From positions 992,001 to 1,056,000 of the forward strand of contig NW_024104317.1 in NCBI RefSeq assembly GCF_003945595.2: a stretch of DNA of 64,000 nucleotides, in the 5' to 3' direction. The first letter of the stretch is position 1, and every line of letters starts with the position of its first letter. Under the pieces are notes generated by a model. That model ran no database searches. It worked only from the letters and a program-made list of their open reading frames with translations, and was not told the DNA's origin. Positions 1-13,497 of this stretch are shown here, piece after piece. This DNA comes from Pipra filicauda. Lineage: Eukaryota; Chordata; Aves; Passeriformes; Pipridae. Both the position numbers and the translations under genes were made by a program.

Positions 1-1727
1 TTGCCGGGTGGGGGTCTCTGCTGAGCAAAGCTGGGCTGTTGTGCGACTGCTTCATGGGATCAGAGGGGCAACACTTTACACCATCTGCTCAAAAGCAAAC
101 AAGTCACTCCAAGTGAGACTTCCATCCTTTGGGTATGAGAAACCAAGCAAAATACGGATTTGATGTTTGCAGAATGAAGGTAAGCCTCAAATCCTGGATG
201 CTCTTTGGACTTCTACACAACTAGCCTCCTTCAGCTGAAGGAGACTGATTACCAGGCTGCACTCTTGCCTTGCTCAATAGCTTTAGTTCCTTATTTGTAA
301 AACCTCTTCTTTCCCTGCTGCAGGGAATCCAGATGGAAGGAAATGGCCATCAGAAATCAGAGCAATGGCAGCAAAGGACATTAGCAGGCATACAAAGCTA
401 ACCTGCTCACACTGCTCCTGGTGATTTTTGTCAGTGCAGCTCTGGGGGACTGAGGAAGCTGCTGTGATGTCTTGGGCACCGACACCCAACAGAACTTGTT
501 TCTGACAGCAAACCCTCTGTGGGTGGTGACTGTAGACTAACGAGCTGCAGGTGTCTGCATCCATGTAGGGCTCCTGGAGAGAAATTCTTCTTTTCAAACA
601 CTTGTGAGGAGCCAGTTTCCAGGAGATGATGCTATGCGAGAGTGATCCTCCTGCAGGATCCCTATTATCCAAACTGTTCTGCCCTTCAGGTGTTGGATGC
701 AAACAGCTTTTCACCAGCTATCCCACAGCTGTGGCTGCCTCTCTGCCTGTTGGAAAATTTGCCCTTAAGAGTTTGAATGAGAACAGACCTGTCCTGAAAA
801 TCTGCCACTTGGAGTATACCAGGCATCTAATTTTCCAACTGGAAAAGTGTTTTACGTTAGCCCTGCTGATGAAAATTAATTGAAGACACATGTTCACAAG
901 GCCCAGAGGACATCTGTGTAAGCATTCAGTAAGAAGATCAAGACTAACTCACACCAAGAAGCCATGTGCTTAACCAGCATCACCTGTACTGCTGACTACA
1001 GACACTCAGGAGGTGGCCTTGGGGTGCCAGGACACCCACCTTTCATCTTACCCATGCAGGGAACAGCCCTGACTGTCCTCAGTTATGTTTTCAGCCATCA
1101 CCTCCATTGAGATGCAGCCACCCCAGAGCAGACAGTGGCATTTGCTGAATGGCAGGAGCAGCCACTGATCAGAGAGGAAGCCTGGATTTACTGGAACAGA
1201 CAGTGGGATGGGCAGAATTGAATAGCAGGAAGCTAATGCAGAAGATGAGCAAAGCAGACAATAGTTTAAGCTACACGGAGCTGTATCAACTGGGAGGTGC
1301 TACCAGGCTCAGTGTGGGGTGTGGTGAGAGTTTCAGAGGGATGACACATGGCAGCCTGCTCCCTGTCTTCTGACTGCCTGCCTAAGCCACGTGCCCTGAG
1401 AAGTCAGCTGCAGCTGGGAGGGTCCTACAGCTCTGCATCATCTGGGGAGTGCAGATACCCCTTGCGAGGTGGCGGCCACGTGGAGGGCCCTTCCAGAAGG
1501 TCAGAGCAGGCACAGATGGAAAATGGCCTTTTTTTAGCTTGGAAAGCTTTCCTTTAGGGTGGATCTAGCATGAAGGTGGGCTTCCCTCCACCCTCCTTTC
1601 CAAAACAAGGCAGCAAACAGAACAAAACTAAACCAAGAAAGCCTCAATCATACCTGGTCAAACAGAACATTTTAACTCAATCCAAGAGAAAAGATTTTGT
1701 TTCCTTTTCATGTGTTTCACTTACAGT
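1..1727. other. Non-coding stretch, no recognisable feature
   Basis: Single-copy-looking sequence with short unrelated frames on both strands and no splice-flanked coding segment, repeat family or CpG clustering that I can recognise. It is most simply read as intergenic or intronic DNA. Confidence 0.6.
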
Positions 1728-1757
1728 GTTTTGTTTGTTTGTTTGTTTGTTTGTTTT
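1728..1757. repeat. (GTTT)n simple repeat
   Basis: About six to seven uninterrupted GTTT units are visible. The run is short and may be length-polymorphic. No LINE or SINE body is recognisable immediately upstream, so I treat it as an independent microsatellite rather than a transposon tail. Confidence 0.9.
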
Positions 1758-4700
1758 AGTTCTAAGCTCATTCATTCACTCATTCAAAAATAATAAATTC
1801 AGCACTTCAGAGTGGAACAGAAGTTCAACACAATACACAGAACTTTCTCAATTCAAAGTGTGTGTGTTATATTCATTTTTTACTTTTATTCTCCGTCTTT
1901 CTTTCCTCCCAAATTGCCCACTGAATGTGATCCGAGTTCATAAACAGCTCCAGCCTCTGTGAGCTTGGCCACGCTGCCTTTCCACTGAACCAACCACCAA
2001 CTCATGATGCCAACCAGCATTACTGCTGCTGCTGCTGAGAAAAGGGATCTTCTTATATTTCACCAGCATTTCTGACACTGGCTGGGAAGTTTGCTCACTA
2101 GCAATGAGCTGTCCAAAGTGAGAACAAATTTTTCAGATCTGGAGGTCCCAAACTGGACTTTTGGTAGAGTTTTGGGCAGTTGAAGAGAATGTCCTACAGC
2201 TGAGGCTGCAAGAGTGGACGAGCCAGCACCAATAAGCTGCTGCAGCCTTGGTCCTGCCAGTGGGTGCTTCCCATGAAGGGACAGAGTGGGTAGCAAATAT
2301 GGAGTTTGCCTCATCAAGGCTCACCAGAGTTCATCTGGAAGCCTCCTTGAGCAGTCCAAGGGACCTGTCTACTTCGAATTACTTTGCACATGAAGTTAAA
2401 GCAAGTAAAATCCAAGTGTCAATTTAAACCACGGTTGATCAAAGCACACAAACACAAGGCAGCATTACTCCAAGCTAGGAATTTACCCCGCTGTCAAGTG
2501 TCTCCCCAGCACCTCTCCCAGGCACTGTGATCTTTCTGTTGTTGTCACCAGCCAAGAACCAGTGTGTGTAGGGGATCTTCCAGTGATGGCACATTCAGCA
2601 CACACCAGTGCTTGGAGCAGAAGTGAGTCTAAAAATGGGGAAGGCAGGGAGGGAGCGCTGCATCCCACAGCCCTTATTGCCCCTCAGGCAGCAGGAGCAG
2701 CAATCCCTCCACTTGCTGCTGTGGGGAACATGTGTTGCACAGACATGGCTGAAAAATGTAGTGAGTACTCATCCAAAAACTCAGTGCAGAATGGACTGCT
2801 TTAAAACTGAGATTTGAAGAAAATAGTTTCATTGCTTGAAAAGCTCCTAGCCCCAAAACAAGAATTATTGCTCAGTTTTTGCAAAAGAAAGCAGTAAAAG
2901 CATCAAATCCCGAATGTAGGCTTTATCCAACTATGTTTGAATAGAAAATGCTTTTCACTCTCCTGTCTGTTTTGATGTTGAAAATGCCTGGTCTTGCTCA
3001 CTGACAAAACTGCACCTCATGGACCACCTCTCACTTCCAAGGAAAACAGCATTGGATGCTCTGCCAGGGAGCATCTTTGCACCTCTGCCTCCTGTGGATT
3101 TTGCCACTGGCTTTAAGGGGAGCAAGACCCAGCTCAGCACCCCCAACACAAGCCATTGGGAACCAGTTTGCTCGGCATCCCACTCCTCACTTGTTAGAGA
3201 TTAAGGAGGAGAGGCATTTGAAGCTGTGGGCCAGTGTGATGAGCTGGGACTGTCTCTGGGGTGCAGGCGGGAGGGGCCAGAGTCAGCCCCAAGGAGGGAG
3301 CCCATCTCCACAGCACAGCAGGGAGACAGCAGTGGTGCCCCTTCCAGCTCTGTCTCCCACAGCACAACACTACCCTCTTCTCCCAGGGGTTTGTACTCCA
3401 GCTTCATCTTCATAAGCCTCCTCAGATTGCAGGAGGCACCTCTGCCCAGGGGCCATGAGCAGCACAGCCCTTACTCTGGAAAGGAAAGCCCTTAGCTGCC
3501 AGCTGGTCTAATTCACGAGAACCTGCATGTCACACCACAAAGCTGCTGCTTGGAGGCCTGTTTAATACCCTTACATCAACAGCTTCCTCCTGGTTCTCAC
3601 AGATGTGAGTGATATAAATGCAGTCCAGCCCACGGCACAGGAGTGTGTTCTTGGCCAGAGCAGCTTCAAGTGGTCTCCTAAAGCAGAGATAAAGCCTGAA
3701 CCACTTGGACCTCGTAGCTGGACCAAAGCCATGAACAGCTTTGAGAGGACCTCAATATTGATGCTTGCAGCTGGGCCAAAAGCATTCTGGCAACAGTCCT
3801 GGCCCTGTCCCAAGCAGCACCTTCCTCAGGCAAGTCCAAGGGGTCTGGGGTGACATCTCTGCTGTCTTTCATGGGGTGTCTGGGGGTGCATCACAGGCTG
3901 CATGGGAAGCAGTGTTTGGGGCTGCCAGGGTGATCCTCCCCTCCACTGTGCTGGCCTCCCTTTAGGACTGGAGAGTGAAAACCAGGTCTCTCTGTTCATC
4001 TGCTCCTGCTCCTTCTTCATATTCTAGTGTCCATTCCGCTGCTAAAGGTGGTATCTGAGCCTTCTTCAGAGCTGAAGTAGAGGCACATGAAAGCTGAGTT
4101 ATGGAGAGACTCCTGACAGGCTGGCAGCAATCTCAGTGACTCACTAACTTGTGATTTCCTCTGTGGTGGTTTTCCAGCACAGCTGCTCCCGGCCGCAGCA
4201 CATGGCGAGTGCTGGCAGAATGAGCACCGTGTCATTTCTCAGAAGGCCAGGCTAAGTGGGCAACCTGTGCATTGCTCATGCAGATCTCCACAACAAACTC
4301 CAGTAATTGCCTCAGAGGATAACAGACCATAAATCTGGGCAGCCGCACATGTGAGGCACGCATGGTCTGGCTCCTGGAATCAAAGCGCGTGTGTTTTTGC
4401 TGTTTGCAGTGGCTGAATGTGTTTCTCATTCTGGATTCCCCTTCTCAGAGGAAACTCCCTCCATCCCCCTCACTTCTCTCATCCTCTTTATTGAGAGGAC
4501 CTCAGGCACTCTGGAAACACAGGGAAAGGTTTACATGACTCCTGTGAGACATCTCGCAACTTCTTTGTGCCACTTGACACATGAAGAAGCTGCACACAGA
4601 CTAATTTTCTACACAGAGCTTGTAGGAGATGCTGGGTGAAATAAATTATAATTCTCTGGCTTCTCCCATATTTTTTTTCTCTAAGTTTAAAATCATAGCA

Positions 4701-4868
4701 TTTTTTTGTCCACAAACTCAATTATGAAACACCCAGACTGCCTGGGTTACAGGTTTATTTGCAAACCTGAAACTTGGCTCTAGAGTCACAGACCTATTTT
4801 GTGCAAACTCGAGGCTAAGGTTTGAGTGAAAGAAGAAAGAAATCTTTTTCTCAACAACTCCATGAAGG

Positions 4869-4881
4869 AAAAAAAAAAAAA
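4869..4881. repeat. Poly(A) run
   Basis: Thirteen consecutive A residues. No retroposed sequence is recognisable upstream, so it cannot be assigned to a processed insertion. Confidence 0.8.
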
Positions 4882-7430
4882 GAAATTTAAAGAGGCTTTG
4901 TCAAACAAAACCTAACCTGGCTGGTCCAGGAACCCCACACAAAGGGGTATTGTGCTCTGCTTAAGAAACTGCAAGTCCAGTCTGTCAAGACTGTGTCCTG
5001 TACTGCCAGTGTTCAAGAAAGTTGGACTCAGGTAGCCAAATAACCTGATGACTTCACGTCTGAGACCTGGGTAAAAACTATCTTCCTGCCTCCTTTCCCT
5101 TCCGTCTTCATTATGAAAGGGACTCAGCAGGACAGCTCAGACTGCAAACACAGCTGGTAGGAGTGAGAGGGAACACAGAGTCAGGGAAGGAAGGTCGAGC
5201 ACAAACCCAGCCAGTGGGACTGATCAGCAGTGGAACTGCAGCGGGGGTACCTGCTCACCCAAGAGAATGGTCAGCTGTGAACATGGGGAGCAGGAACAAG
5301 CAGAAGAAAAAAGCCTGGATGTTGAGATCAGCAACTGGAAGCACAAATGCATGAGGAGGGCTCTGCCCCGTGGCAGAGCAGCCCAACACTGATACACTGT
5401 AGTTCTCCGGTAGCCATCCCCGGTGTTCAGGATGCTGCTGTTCCTAGCAGAGCAGCCAGAGCAGGGTGCAGGCAGAGGGGAGCTGAGCGTGACTGCCCGG
5501 TCTGTTGCTCACAGCTGCCAGCAGCAGCAGCTTAGGGAGTACCACCTGTGCTCTCTGGAGGATGCCACCCTTATTTCTCTGGGAAATAACTTGCTGGGGT
5601 TTCCTGGCTTGACATGCTATTGTATTTCCCTCTCTCCCTGACATCTATCACTGCCCAGTGTTCCAGCTCATACATTTAATCTGCCCTGAGAGTAGAGGGC
5701 ACTGTTCTCAGATCTCCGAGCAAACATCAAGTAGGTAACTTAGCAGGGGCTTGCATTTCAATGCTATATTAAGGAGCCTTGTCCCTTGAAAGCAAATCAG
5801 TGCCTGTTCCTCTTTGACAAGGAAATCAAACCCATGCAAACAAGTGCAGCAGCTCAGATCCTGATGCAGCATGTGTGCACATCATGTGTATGGCATCCAT
5901 ACAGTCTTTTATTAGCATCTTGGGAACCTGCAGCATACAAAGGGCTGCCAGCATCAAGATTTCTGTCCAGCCCATTCCAAAGACATTCAAGCTAAACAAG
6001 TGATTTCCCAGAGCTGCACATTGCACGTGGTCAGGCCTCTCCCTGATGTGCTGGTTTTCCGTAACATAACTGAGACTTCAAGCCATGCTTTAAATAAAAC
6101 AGCTGTTTTGGCCACTTACAAGAAGGCAGGGAATGCAGTCACACTTTTCCACCCATGGAAACCACATGAAAAGCTCTACAAGCAACTTTCCCCAGCATTC
6201 CCACTGTCTTTCTTACAGGCCAATCCCAAGAACATCTTGGCCAGAAAAAGATTTGCAGAGCTGCGTGTCATAAATCCAGGGTTTCGCTAACATTCACCGA
6301 AGGATTTTCTCTCTCCTAGGAGGCTGCCTAAATAATCCTTGATGTGAAGTTAGGGAACAAAAAAGACCAGGTCTTTATAGTCAACAGTATTTCTTTTTTG
6401 TCTCCCCCTGACAAAACTGTTAGCTGTATTTCCAAATCCCTCAGAGGAGGATTCCTCCTATCCCTTACTTTTCATTCTGATATTTTTCCCTTTTGTTTTC
6501 AGCTTTTCTTTAGCATTTTACTGCCATCAAGCACAACAGAGATACTGCTTCATTTGTAGCTATAATTGCCTCTCTGGTGTCCAGAGTCTGTTGATCCAGT
6601 CTAGTTTGTAGCCTGTGAAAAGTCCCCTAGAATAGAGCAGGACAAAACCTGCAGGTCGTACAGGAACATTTTTAACAGTCTAAACAGCTAAACAGAAAAC
6701 AAAGCCTTTTCTACCATGTTTTAGGAGAAACTTACAGCTTTAACAGGGACTTCCATTTCCATGAATGAATTTGTAGGTTGTTTTAAAAATATTATAGAAA
6801 AGTAAGTACTTCCTGCCTAGAGATCACTGGAATTGAAAGTACTTCCACCACAAGGATTGCTCTTAAAACTGAGCAAACACTGCACTGTGGAAGCAAAAAT
6901 CAAGGATGGCTTGTTGGGTCTGGGACATTTAACAGGACTAAGGTTTGGGGCTGCAGCAAGACCTGCTGAGAAGTTCCTTTATCACAGCTCAGGTACATCG
7001 GCTACACAAGACAGACCTGTAGTGCCACAGTAACCTCCAGAAGTTTTGGGAGACAGAACTGGGAGCACAGACAGGCTAGAGATGGACTTTTTGGGCTTGA
7101 CAGAGTGGGAGCACAAGCCACCTGTCCAGCTGAGCAGCAGCGTGGCTCAAGAAGATGGGCTTGATCCCTGGGGGTTTGTCCGATGGCTTTGGAGGACCTT
7201 GGGATTTCCTCCAGGATGGAGCGCAGGATGGAGAGCGGCTGGCAAACTTTTGCTGTGCCCTGGCTCAAACTCTGGCTATTTCCACAGCCATTTGCAACCT
7301 TTGTAAAGGACCTGGATGGGCCCACATGGCCTTGGGGACTTCATTTTGTACTGCACAGGAGGTGGGAAGGATGGCTTTTGTTCAGGCAGCTGGGCTGGCC
7401 AAGGATGTGGGTCACACTGTGGCACTGGTG

Positions 7431-7455
7431 GGCTGCAGGTGGCTGCAGGTGGCTG
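7431..7455. repeat. Short tandem repeat, 10-bp unit
   Basis: The unit ggctgcaggt occurs twice in tandem and is followed by a half copy (ggctg). It is too short to be a minisatellite of consequence. Confidence 0.75.
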
Positions 7456-8929
7456 TGCCCTCCCAGGTACCAGTTACCTCTCCCAAATCAGCCTCCTTGC
7501 CACTTGTGCAAAACTCCTACAATTCACACATAGAAAACATCCTTTGCTGCTTTAACAAGGCCATTACAGATTAGTTTATTTACTTCATTATGCACCACTT
7601 GCCTTTTTCCTTGCTTTTGGGCTGCACTAGTCATTTTTCTCTCTCTGGATTAAAAAGATTTTTTTTTCTGGTAGATGCAGTAAAATTGCATCTTGTTCCT
7701 GCTCTATTATCCAGGCTTCCCATTTTCCATTAAGACTGTTTATCAGTTTTAATGGTTGTTCCTTTCTCTCCTCACAATAGGATGGATGAGGAGTATTGTC
7801 ATATCCTGAGCAACCAGAGACCCTCCTCTCAGAGCTGTTCCTGAACTGGGGCTTGTCAATAGCTGCCACACTGTGATTGCTGCTCTATGTCAGCTCATTT
7901 ACTCCCTCTTACCCCTCTTCCCACAGCACAGCAGTGCTCTTGGTATCTCTAGTAATACAAGCAGGGCTAAACCCCTTCCTTTTTTACCCCTAATTGGTAT
8001 TACACAAAGCTGATTTCATGTTTGGAGGCAAAACTCTTATTCCTCTCCTTATATTTAAGCTCAGCTGTGAGAAAAGCCTGTAGAAGTGTGACAGCAGCCA
8101 GAGTTACATCCCCTTCAGCAAACCTGGCTCCAGTGTGGTCTCAAGCAGTGGTCAGCCCCCTGCAGTGAGCTGCTCTGCCAGGGCTGGCTTAAAGGATAGA
8201 CCAAGCAGGCGTCTACCCACCCCCAGGAAACTCTTGGGCTGCTAAAAAGCAAGTTTGCTGAAGTAAAAATATTTAATCTCAATTTCCTGTTAAATTTGGC
8301 AGGAACAATGAATTTTTTCTTGTAGTATTTTATTAGGAGATAGGGATTTAATGGGAAAACCCAGCAAAACATAATCTGCCTCCCCAGCAAACAGGGTAAG
8401 TCCAGGGCCACATTTCCCTCTCACAGCTTTAACAAGGACACAACCCTCAGGTTTACCCTTGGACACTATGGAGAAACCTCTGATCCAATGGCTTGGAGGC
8501 ACAATTCCACAGCCAACGGGACCTTAGCAACAAGCCCCTTGAAAATACCTTGAGGAATGGCATTTAGGGAAACCAACTGCCTCTGGCGAGAGTGGCTGCA
8601 GCGCTAAGGTCACCACGTAAGCCGACTTGCCTGGCACTGCTCTGGTCCTTGCCAAGTGAGTCAGACTCAGCCAAGCTTTCAGACAGCAGCATAAATGCAG
8701 TCCTGAAACAGCCTCTGGCTTGCAGCAGGCAAAGAGGGCAAAACACAGGGTCTTCTTTTCTAGTTGGAAAAAAAGCTAGAGCTAAATACCTTCATGGTAC
8801 TTTGACAGAATTGGTATTTCTTTTCCTTACTTTCCTTTAAATCACCAGAATCAAGTTAAAACAGGAATGTGAAGCAGTGACCTGAGCGTGACAATGAACA
8901 CTGGGGACCTCCCACTTAGGCTTGGTTGT

Positions 8930-9170
8930 AAACCTAGTGCTTTGTATGAAATATTACAGTGTGATTCATCACAGGGTAATTAGACTTTAATCCAGCGGCA
9001 GATTTAGCCACTCAATGGTTAAACCTGTCCCAGTTGCTGAAGACTTCCTAATGGGAGAGGTACCGGTATTTTGTTCTAATTGAGAACATTTAAGTCCTAT
9101 ATCAAGTTATTAACATGAAATGAAGGTTAGTTTGTAACACTGGGGAACAATATAAAACTATCTGCATTCA
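8930..9170. promoter_or_regulatory. Candidate conserved non-coding element
   Basis: The block is AT-rich without simple repeats, contains homeodomain-like TAAT cores ('gggtaattagactttaatcc') and no open frame of note. This texture is typical of vertebrate enhancer-type conserved elements, but conservation cannot be measured here, so the call is inference from composition only. Confidence 0.2.
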
Positions 9171-11229
9171 TTTTGCATTGGGCAGCAAAGAAGCCATCAC
9201 ACTTACCATGTCACCACCTTGCAGGATGGATCAGATGAGCACAGGCACTTCAGGTACCCTCCCCCGAACACAGTTCATCTCAGGAAAGCTTTTGATAGCT
9301 CCCTGCAACCTCTTTTCACCCAAGTACATCCCTTCCCCAAACCTATCTCCTCAGAGCCTTTTCTCTAGAAGCACATGATTATTTGCAGGATGAGAGGACA
9401 ATGAGCTAGAGGCTCTGTATCTCCAGAGACACTCATGAGTCAGTCCTAGACCAGACGCCACCCACATAGGTTTATCTCCATTTTCTATTTGGAGCCTCTC
9501 ATTAAAGTTAATCACTTTTCTGCTGCCCTGAGTCTGATCTCAGAGCCTCTTCTCTCACCTCCCTTTTTTTTTCCTCATCCCTAACACAGAAGCTTCTGGA
9601 CTGTAGCCAAGGCCAGAAAGTTCACATTCCCAGAAGATCTCCCCACCTCAAAAGCACCACGTCTCCCTTCCAGGGCAGCAAGCCAGGCTGCTTCCTCCTA
9701 TTCCCTGCCCCATCACCTTTTTTAGCCAGGACAACTGCGTAACTCACCCTTCTCCGGTGAGATCAACTACCTTTAAGGTGACGCACCAGTGGGCCTTATT
9801 TACCAGTTTTGCAGTCCCTCCTCTTGGTTTAAACACAGCTGTTCACACCAGGCACAGCTGAAGGCCAGTGAGATCTGTGTGTCCTGGCCCAACACCAAGC
9901 AAACCAAAGAGCACTGCGTGTCTGTGAATGGTCACTGTGCAGGAGCTCACCCTACTTGCACCATGCAAACAGTCTTCCTGCACTAAGGGCAAGATTGTTA
10001 TTGCCCTCCTCAAGATCCTGCCTTTTATTTCAGGACGCAGAGGATGAATGCACTGACTACAGAACCCTTTTAGCAAGCAGCCATACAGATACTGTGGATC
10101 CCGGAGGAAATTTTTGGAGCATTAGCAGATGGGGGGGAAAAAGGGACTTGCAAGGAACTAGGATTCACTTGGGAAATACACACCCATCCCTCTGGCAGCT
10201 CAGGGGCTGCCAAGTGCAAGCTCCCTCCATTACCAGGAAAGCAGCTGGCTTGTGCTCAAGGGAGGAGCTCCTATAGCTACCTGTGAGCTTTCACTGCCCA
10301 CTGGGGAAAGCAGTCAGGGCTTTGCATACAGCAGGCATAGCCATCACTAGGCTCTCTCCTGAATTTCCAGCTGGCATGGCCTGAGCCAACATAACCCCAT
10401 TCCCCAGAGCAGTGTGTCTCTGTGGGCAGACCTGCAAGGTCAGGCTGTGCCACCCCTTGCTGGTGGCAGTCCTGCCCCTGGGGTCTGGCTCCAGCAAGGC
10501 TTCTGTGCCCTGGGGTGCCACTGCCCATGGAGTCAGGGAGGAATTTTTCACCTTTACTTAGTTTGCTGGAAACCAATTGTGAATACAATGGAAAGTTTCA
10601 TGCTGTGCAAAAAACTCCTTCCCATAAAGCAAACATCAGCAGATGGAAAGTTTTCATCCTGTCTAATGCCAGAGCTGGGAAAGCAGGGCTGCACAGCCAC
10701 ACCAGGAAAGAAAACCCTGCAAATTGCTGTGTCCAGAATGCAAGGGAGAGGAGACAGTTATATGGGAAGCAAATAAGTGTGGTGGACAGAGACCACCCTG
10801 CAAAAGTCCCATTTACAGTTATTGCCCAGTACACCCCAGTATGCAGTCCAAAGTGCAGGTCTTGGTCTGTGTGACCTGCACGGGCTGATAACATGCCTCA
10901 ATTTGAAAGGACCCCCCCCTTTTCAACTCCATCGATTTTGTTTATTTAATGGCTTCAAAGACACTTGTGCTAACGGGGCTAAATCTTACCTGGTGAACAA
11001 GATAACCATCACTGTGCACCAAAGCCTGCAGCTAAGTCAATATTGACGGAGCTGCCCTGGCTGCATCCTGCCTGGCTGGGACTCCCAGGTGTGCAGCAAG
11101 GTCCTCCTCAGGGAACTGCTCAGGTGGGGACCAGCAGAGATTAAAAACAGGAGCTGCAGAGCGTGTTAGACAGGAACAGTGAGAGCAACATGGGGTTTCA
11201 CGGTTCCTCAGACACAAGCAGTTCTGTTG
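9171..11229. other. Non-coding stretch, no recognisable feature
   Basis: Nothing is firmly supported. A good-looking splice acceptor (pyrimidine tract ending in 'tatttcag') at about 10033 is followed by an open frame, but no convincing donor follows. Homopolymers include a G run near 10133 and a C run near 10911. Confidence 0.55.
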
Positions 11230-11345
11230 GCTACAAACAAATAGGAGAAGTTGTGCATGTAAATCACTTTCAGACCAATGTATGCATTATTGATTTTAAT
11301 AATTAGATGCAAATGGGGAGAGCCATCCAGTAATTATTCCCATGT
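11230..11345. promoter_or_regulatory. Candidate enhancer-like non-coding element
   Basis: A dense cluster of AT-rich transcription-factor-like words is visible within about 90 bp: 'gcatgtaaat', 'atgtatgcattattgatttt', 'aataattagatgcaaatgg' and 'gtaattattcc'. The octamer-like ATGCAAAT is an exact POU-domain core. No coding potential is present. Function and conservation are inferred, not shown. Confidence 0.27.
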
Positions 11346-13446
11346 TCCAAGAAAACACACATAAGCCATAGGACACAACAACTCTGCTGATGGAAACAAT
11401 TTGTAGCTTTACTTTCTGTCTCATGCTATTTTTCACTTGTTCCTCTATCCCAAACACATGTTCATCTTCTAAGTGCCCTGAGGCTTTCTATGCAGAACTC
11501 CCAGGCAGAAAGGCCAGTCCCTAAGGGTGCAGACAGTCCCACTGGAGCCAGTATCAGCCCCCCACCTGACCATCATGCCTGGCTGGTTCACCCCTCCCTA
11601 GTCACTCACAGCACACTGCTCACAGGGGTCCTGCAGGACGCTGGAAATACTCCCCCTGGGTAAAACATGAGTCAACTAGAGGCAGGAGGTTGGCTGAACC
11701 CCAGCTCTCTGGGGTTCAGCATACTCTGAAAAGCATGCTGTGTTGTGCGGGGGTCTCATGCAATGCTGTAAAGGAAAGGCAATGTCGGGTGGTTTAAGTG
11801 AGCAATCACATACTGCAAACAGCAAGCTTCCAAAAAAGCAGCTGCTACAAATAGTTTGCAAGCAGCTTCTGCACTGAAACAGCACTTGAGCAGTCCCAAA
11901 TGACAAATGTTGAAAGGAAAAGTCAGTTCAAAGAGAAAAACTGGTCCTCCCACAGGAAAAAACCCTTGAGGGGAAAGAGAGATAAAGATCACAAACAATT
12001 AAAGAGCAATGGTTATTGAATATACTACCCCTGTGATTAGAGCTCCTGAATCTGTTTATCAGGAGTGGGACGGGTGCAATGAATACTGCATAGCCAGAAG
12101 CACCCAAATTGTTGATGAATCATGAACTGTTCTGTCAAAACAGAGCTTGTCTACAAATGGAAATCCTAGTGTCCCTAGCACTACCGGCTGCTCCAAACAG
12201 GAAACCTTTAGTGTGAATTTCATGGTAAACATCTATCCTCAGCATTTAGTTTTGCCCTTCAGAGTTAAGACAAGAGAAGTGAGTTTGTTCAGCTAGAGTC
12301 TTTCCCGAGTCCACCACAGAGAACAGGATTTGTGATGAGATTGGTTTTTAGGCTGGACTGAATGGTTAACCAGCCTGATTAATAAATGCCAGAAGGAGGA
12401 AATAACAGGCAAGTTAAACAGAGGAGAAAAATGTCCCCATACATGGCTATAGAAAAAGTTTACAAGAATTCTGTGCCTTGTGGACAATTCTCCCCAACTC
12501 TTGTTAAACGGTTTTAGAACAGGTAATTGCAGCATCTTTCCAGTAGGAGGTGGTGGGGTTTTCCATGTCAGCATGTTCCGAAAGGTTCCCAGCCATTTCC
12601 TTCTCTCTCCTCAATTCCTGGTGGAAATGAAAGATGGGACACATGCCAGCTGGAAAGAGTTCTTACTTTAGCAGCATTATCTGATGAAGGGTGGTTGGTT
12701 ATATAACATTTCTTTTGTTTCATGGGAAAGTATTCTATTTTTATCCATTTATTGTTGAAATTTAAAATTTTTAAAAATTATTTCTCAACTTCTCATAGGA
12801 AGTGCCTGCCATTTTCCAGCTGTGGCAGAACACAGGTACCCACTGGTACCTTGTTTGGGTTTGTAAGGAGCTGAAGAGCTGTGTGCTGCAGAAAGGAGAG
12901 GTGATTCTAGGTATATGCAAAAAAAACCCAAACACTAAAACAGTGGAACATCTGGTGGATGGAGGTTTGGGGGAAGCTTTAATTCCTGAGATCCACACTA
13001 ACCCATCTGCTGCCCTTATGTGAGGATGTATTTGAGTATTTAGATAGTAAAACCTCTGTTCCTCATGCTTGGGAATGGAGTTCCAAACTGTTACATAGAG
13101 CATGTCTGCAGTGAAGCAGGCTACAGGATTATGTGGAGATGCAGGGATAGTCATGATGCTGTCAAACTCTCTAGCTCAGATACCATCAGGGGCAGGTGAA
13201 AGTCCTTGTGGGCCATCTGTCCTGTCATTACCTTGCATTTCGGGAGCACTGTGCTGTGCTCTGCACCACAGTGACAAGCCCACTGACGGCAGTTCCCAAT
13301 TTCAAGTGATCCAGTGTATTCACACCCGTGGCCATCACAGCACTGCCTACAGCAGAGAGCATAAAGATCTGTGACACTGTTAATCGGGTTAAAGTCATGC
13401 AGGCATGTAGTGACTTAATTCTTACAAACATATACTGGCTTTCAAT
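11346..13446. other. Non-coding stretch with one weak exon-like segment
   Basis: No gene is firmly supported. At 12799-12835 on the + strand a 37-nt segment lies between an acceptor-like 'cttctcatag' and a donor-like 'acacag|gtaccc', and reads EVPAIFQLWQNT. It is too short and isolated to call. An AT-rich patch lies at about 12735-12785. Confidence 0.5.
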
Positions 13447-13497
13447 TTATATCTGTATCTATGTAAAAATCTATATCTACATATATCTATAAAAAAA
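13447..13497. repeat. Degenerate (TATC)n-type low-complexity run
   Basis: Interrupted 'tatatct' and 'atctat' units over about 50 bp end in a run of seven A. It looks like an old, decayed tetranucleotide microsatellite. Confidence 0.65.

Larger units (their letters stand above)
1758..8929. other. Non-coding stretch with minor simple repeats
   Basis: No gene is supported. Visible items are a CTG run of five units near 2021-2036, a run of thirteen A at 4869-4881, and a 10-bp unit (ggctgcaggt) repeated 2.5 times at 7431-7455. Open frames up to 139 codons in the GC-richer part around 7.0-7.6 kb have tryptophan- and cysteine-rich, low-order translations without domains and overlap one another in several frames, as expected of chance frames. 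Confidence 0.55.

Noticed and set aside
7046..7574. Three overlapping + strand frames of 86-139 codons
   Set aside because: All three frames are open at once, and the translations are rich in Trp, Gly and Cys, which reflects a stop-poor GC-rich stretch rather than coding constraint.
10034..10276. Open frame after a strong acceptor-like site
   Set aside because: No plausible donor ends the segment and the 3' part is low in coding character, so it is more likely a decoy acceptor.
12799..12835. 37-nt exon-like segment (EVPAIFQLWQNT) with acceptor and donor
   Set aside because: Isolated, very short and without a phase-compatible partner. Similar segments occur by chance in tens of kilobases of intron-like DNA.
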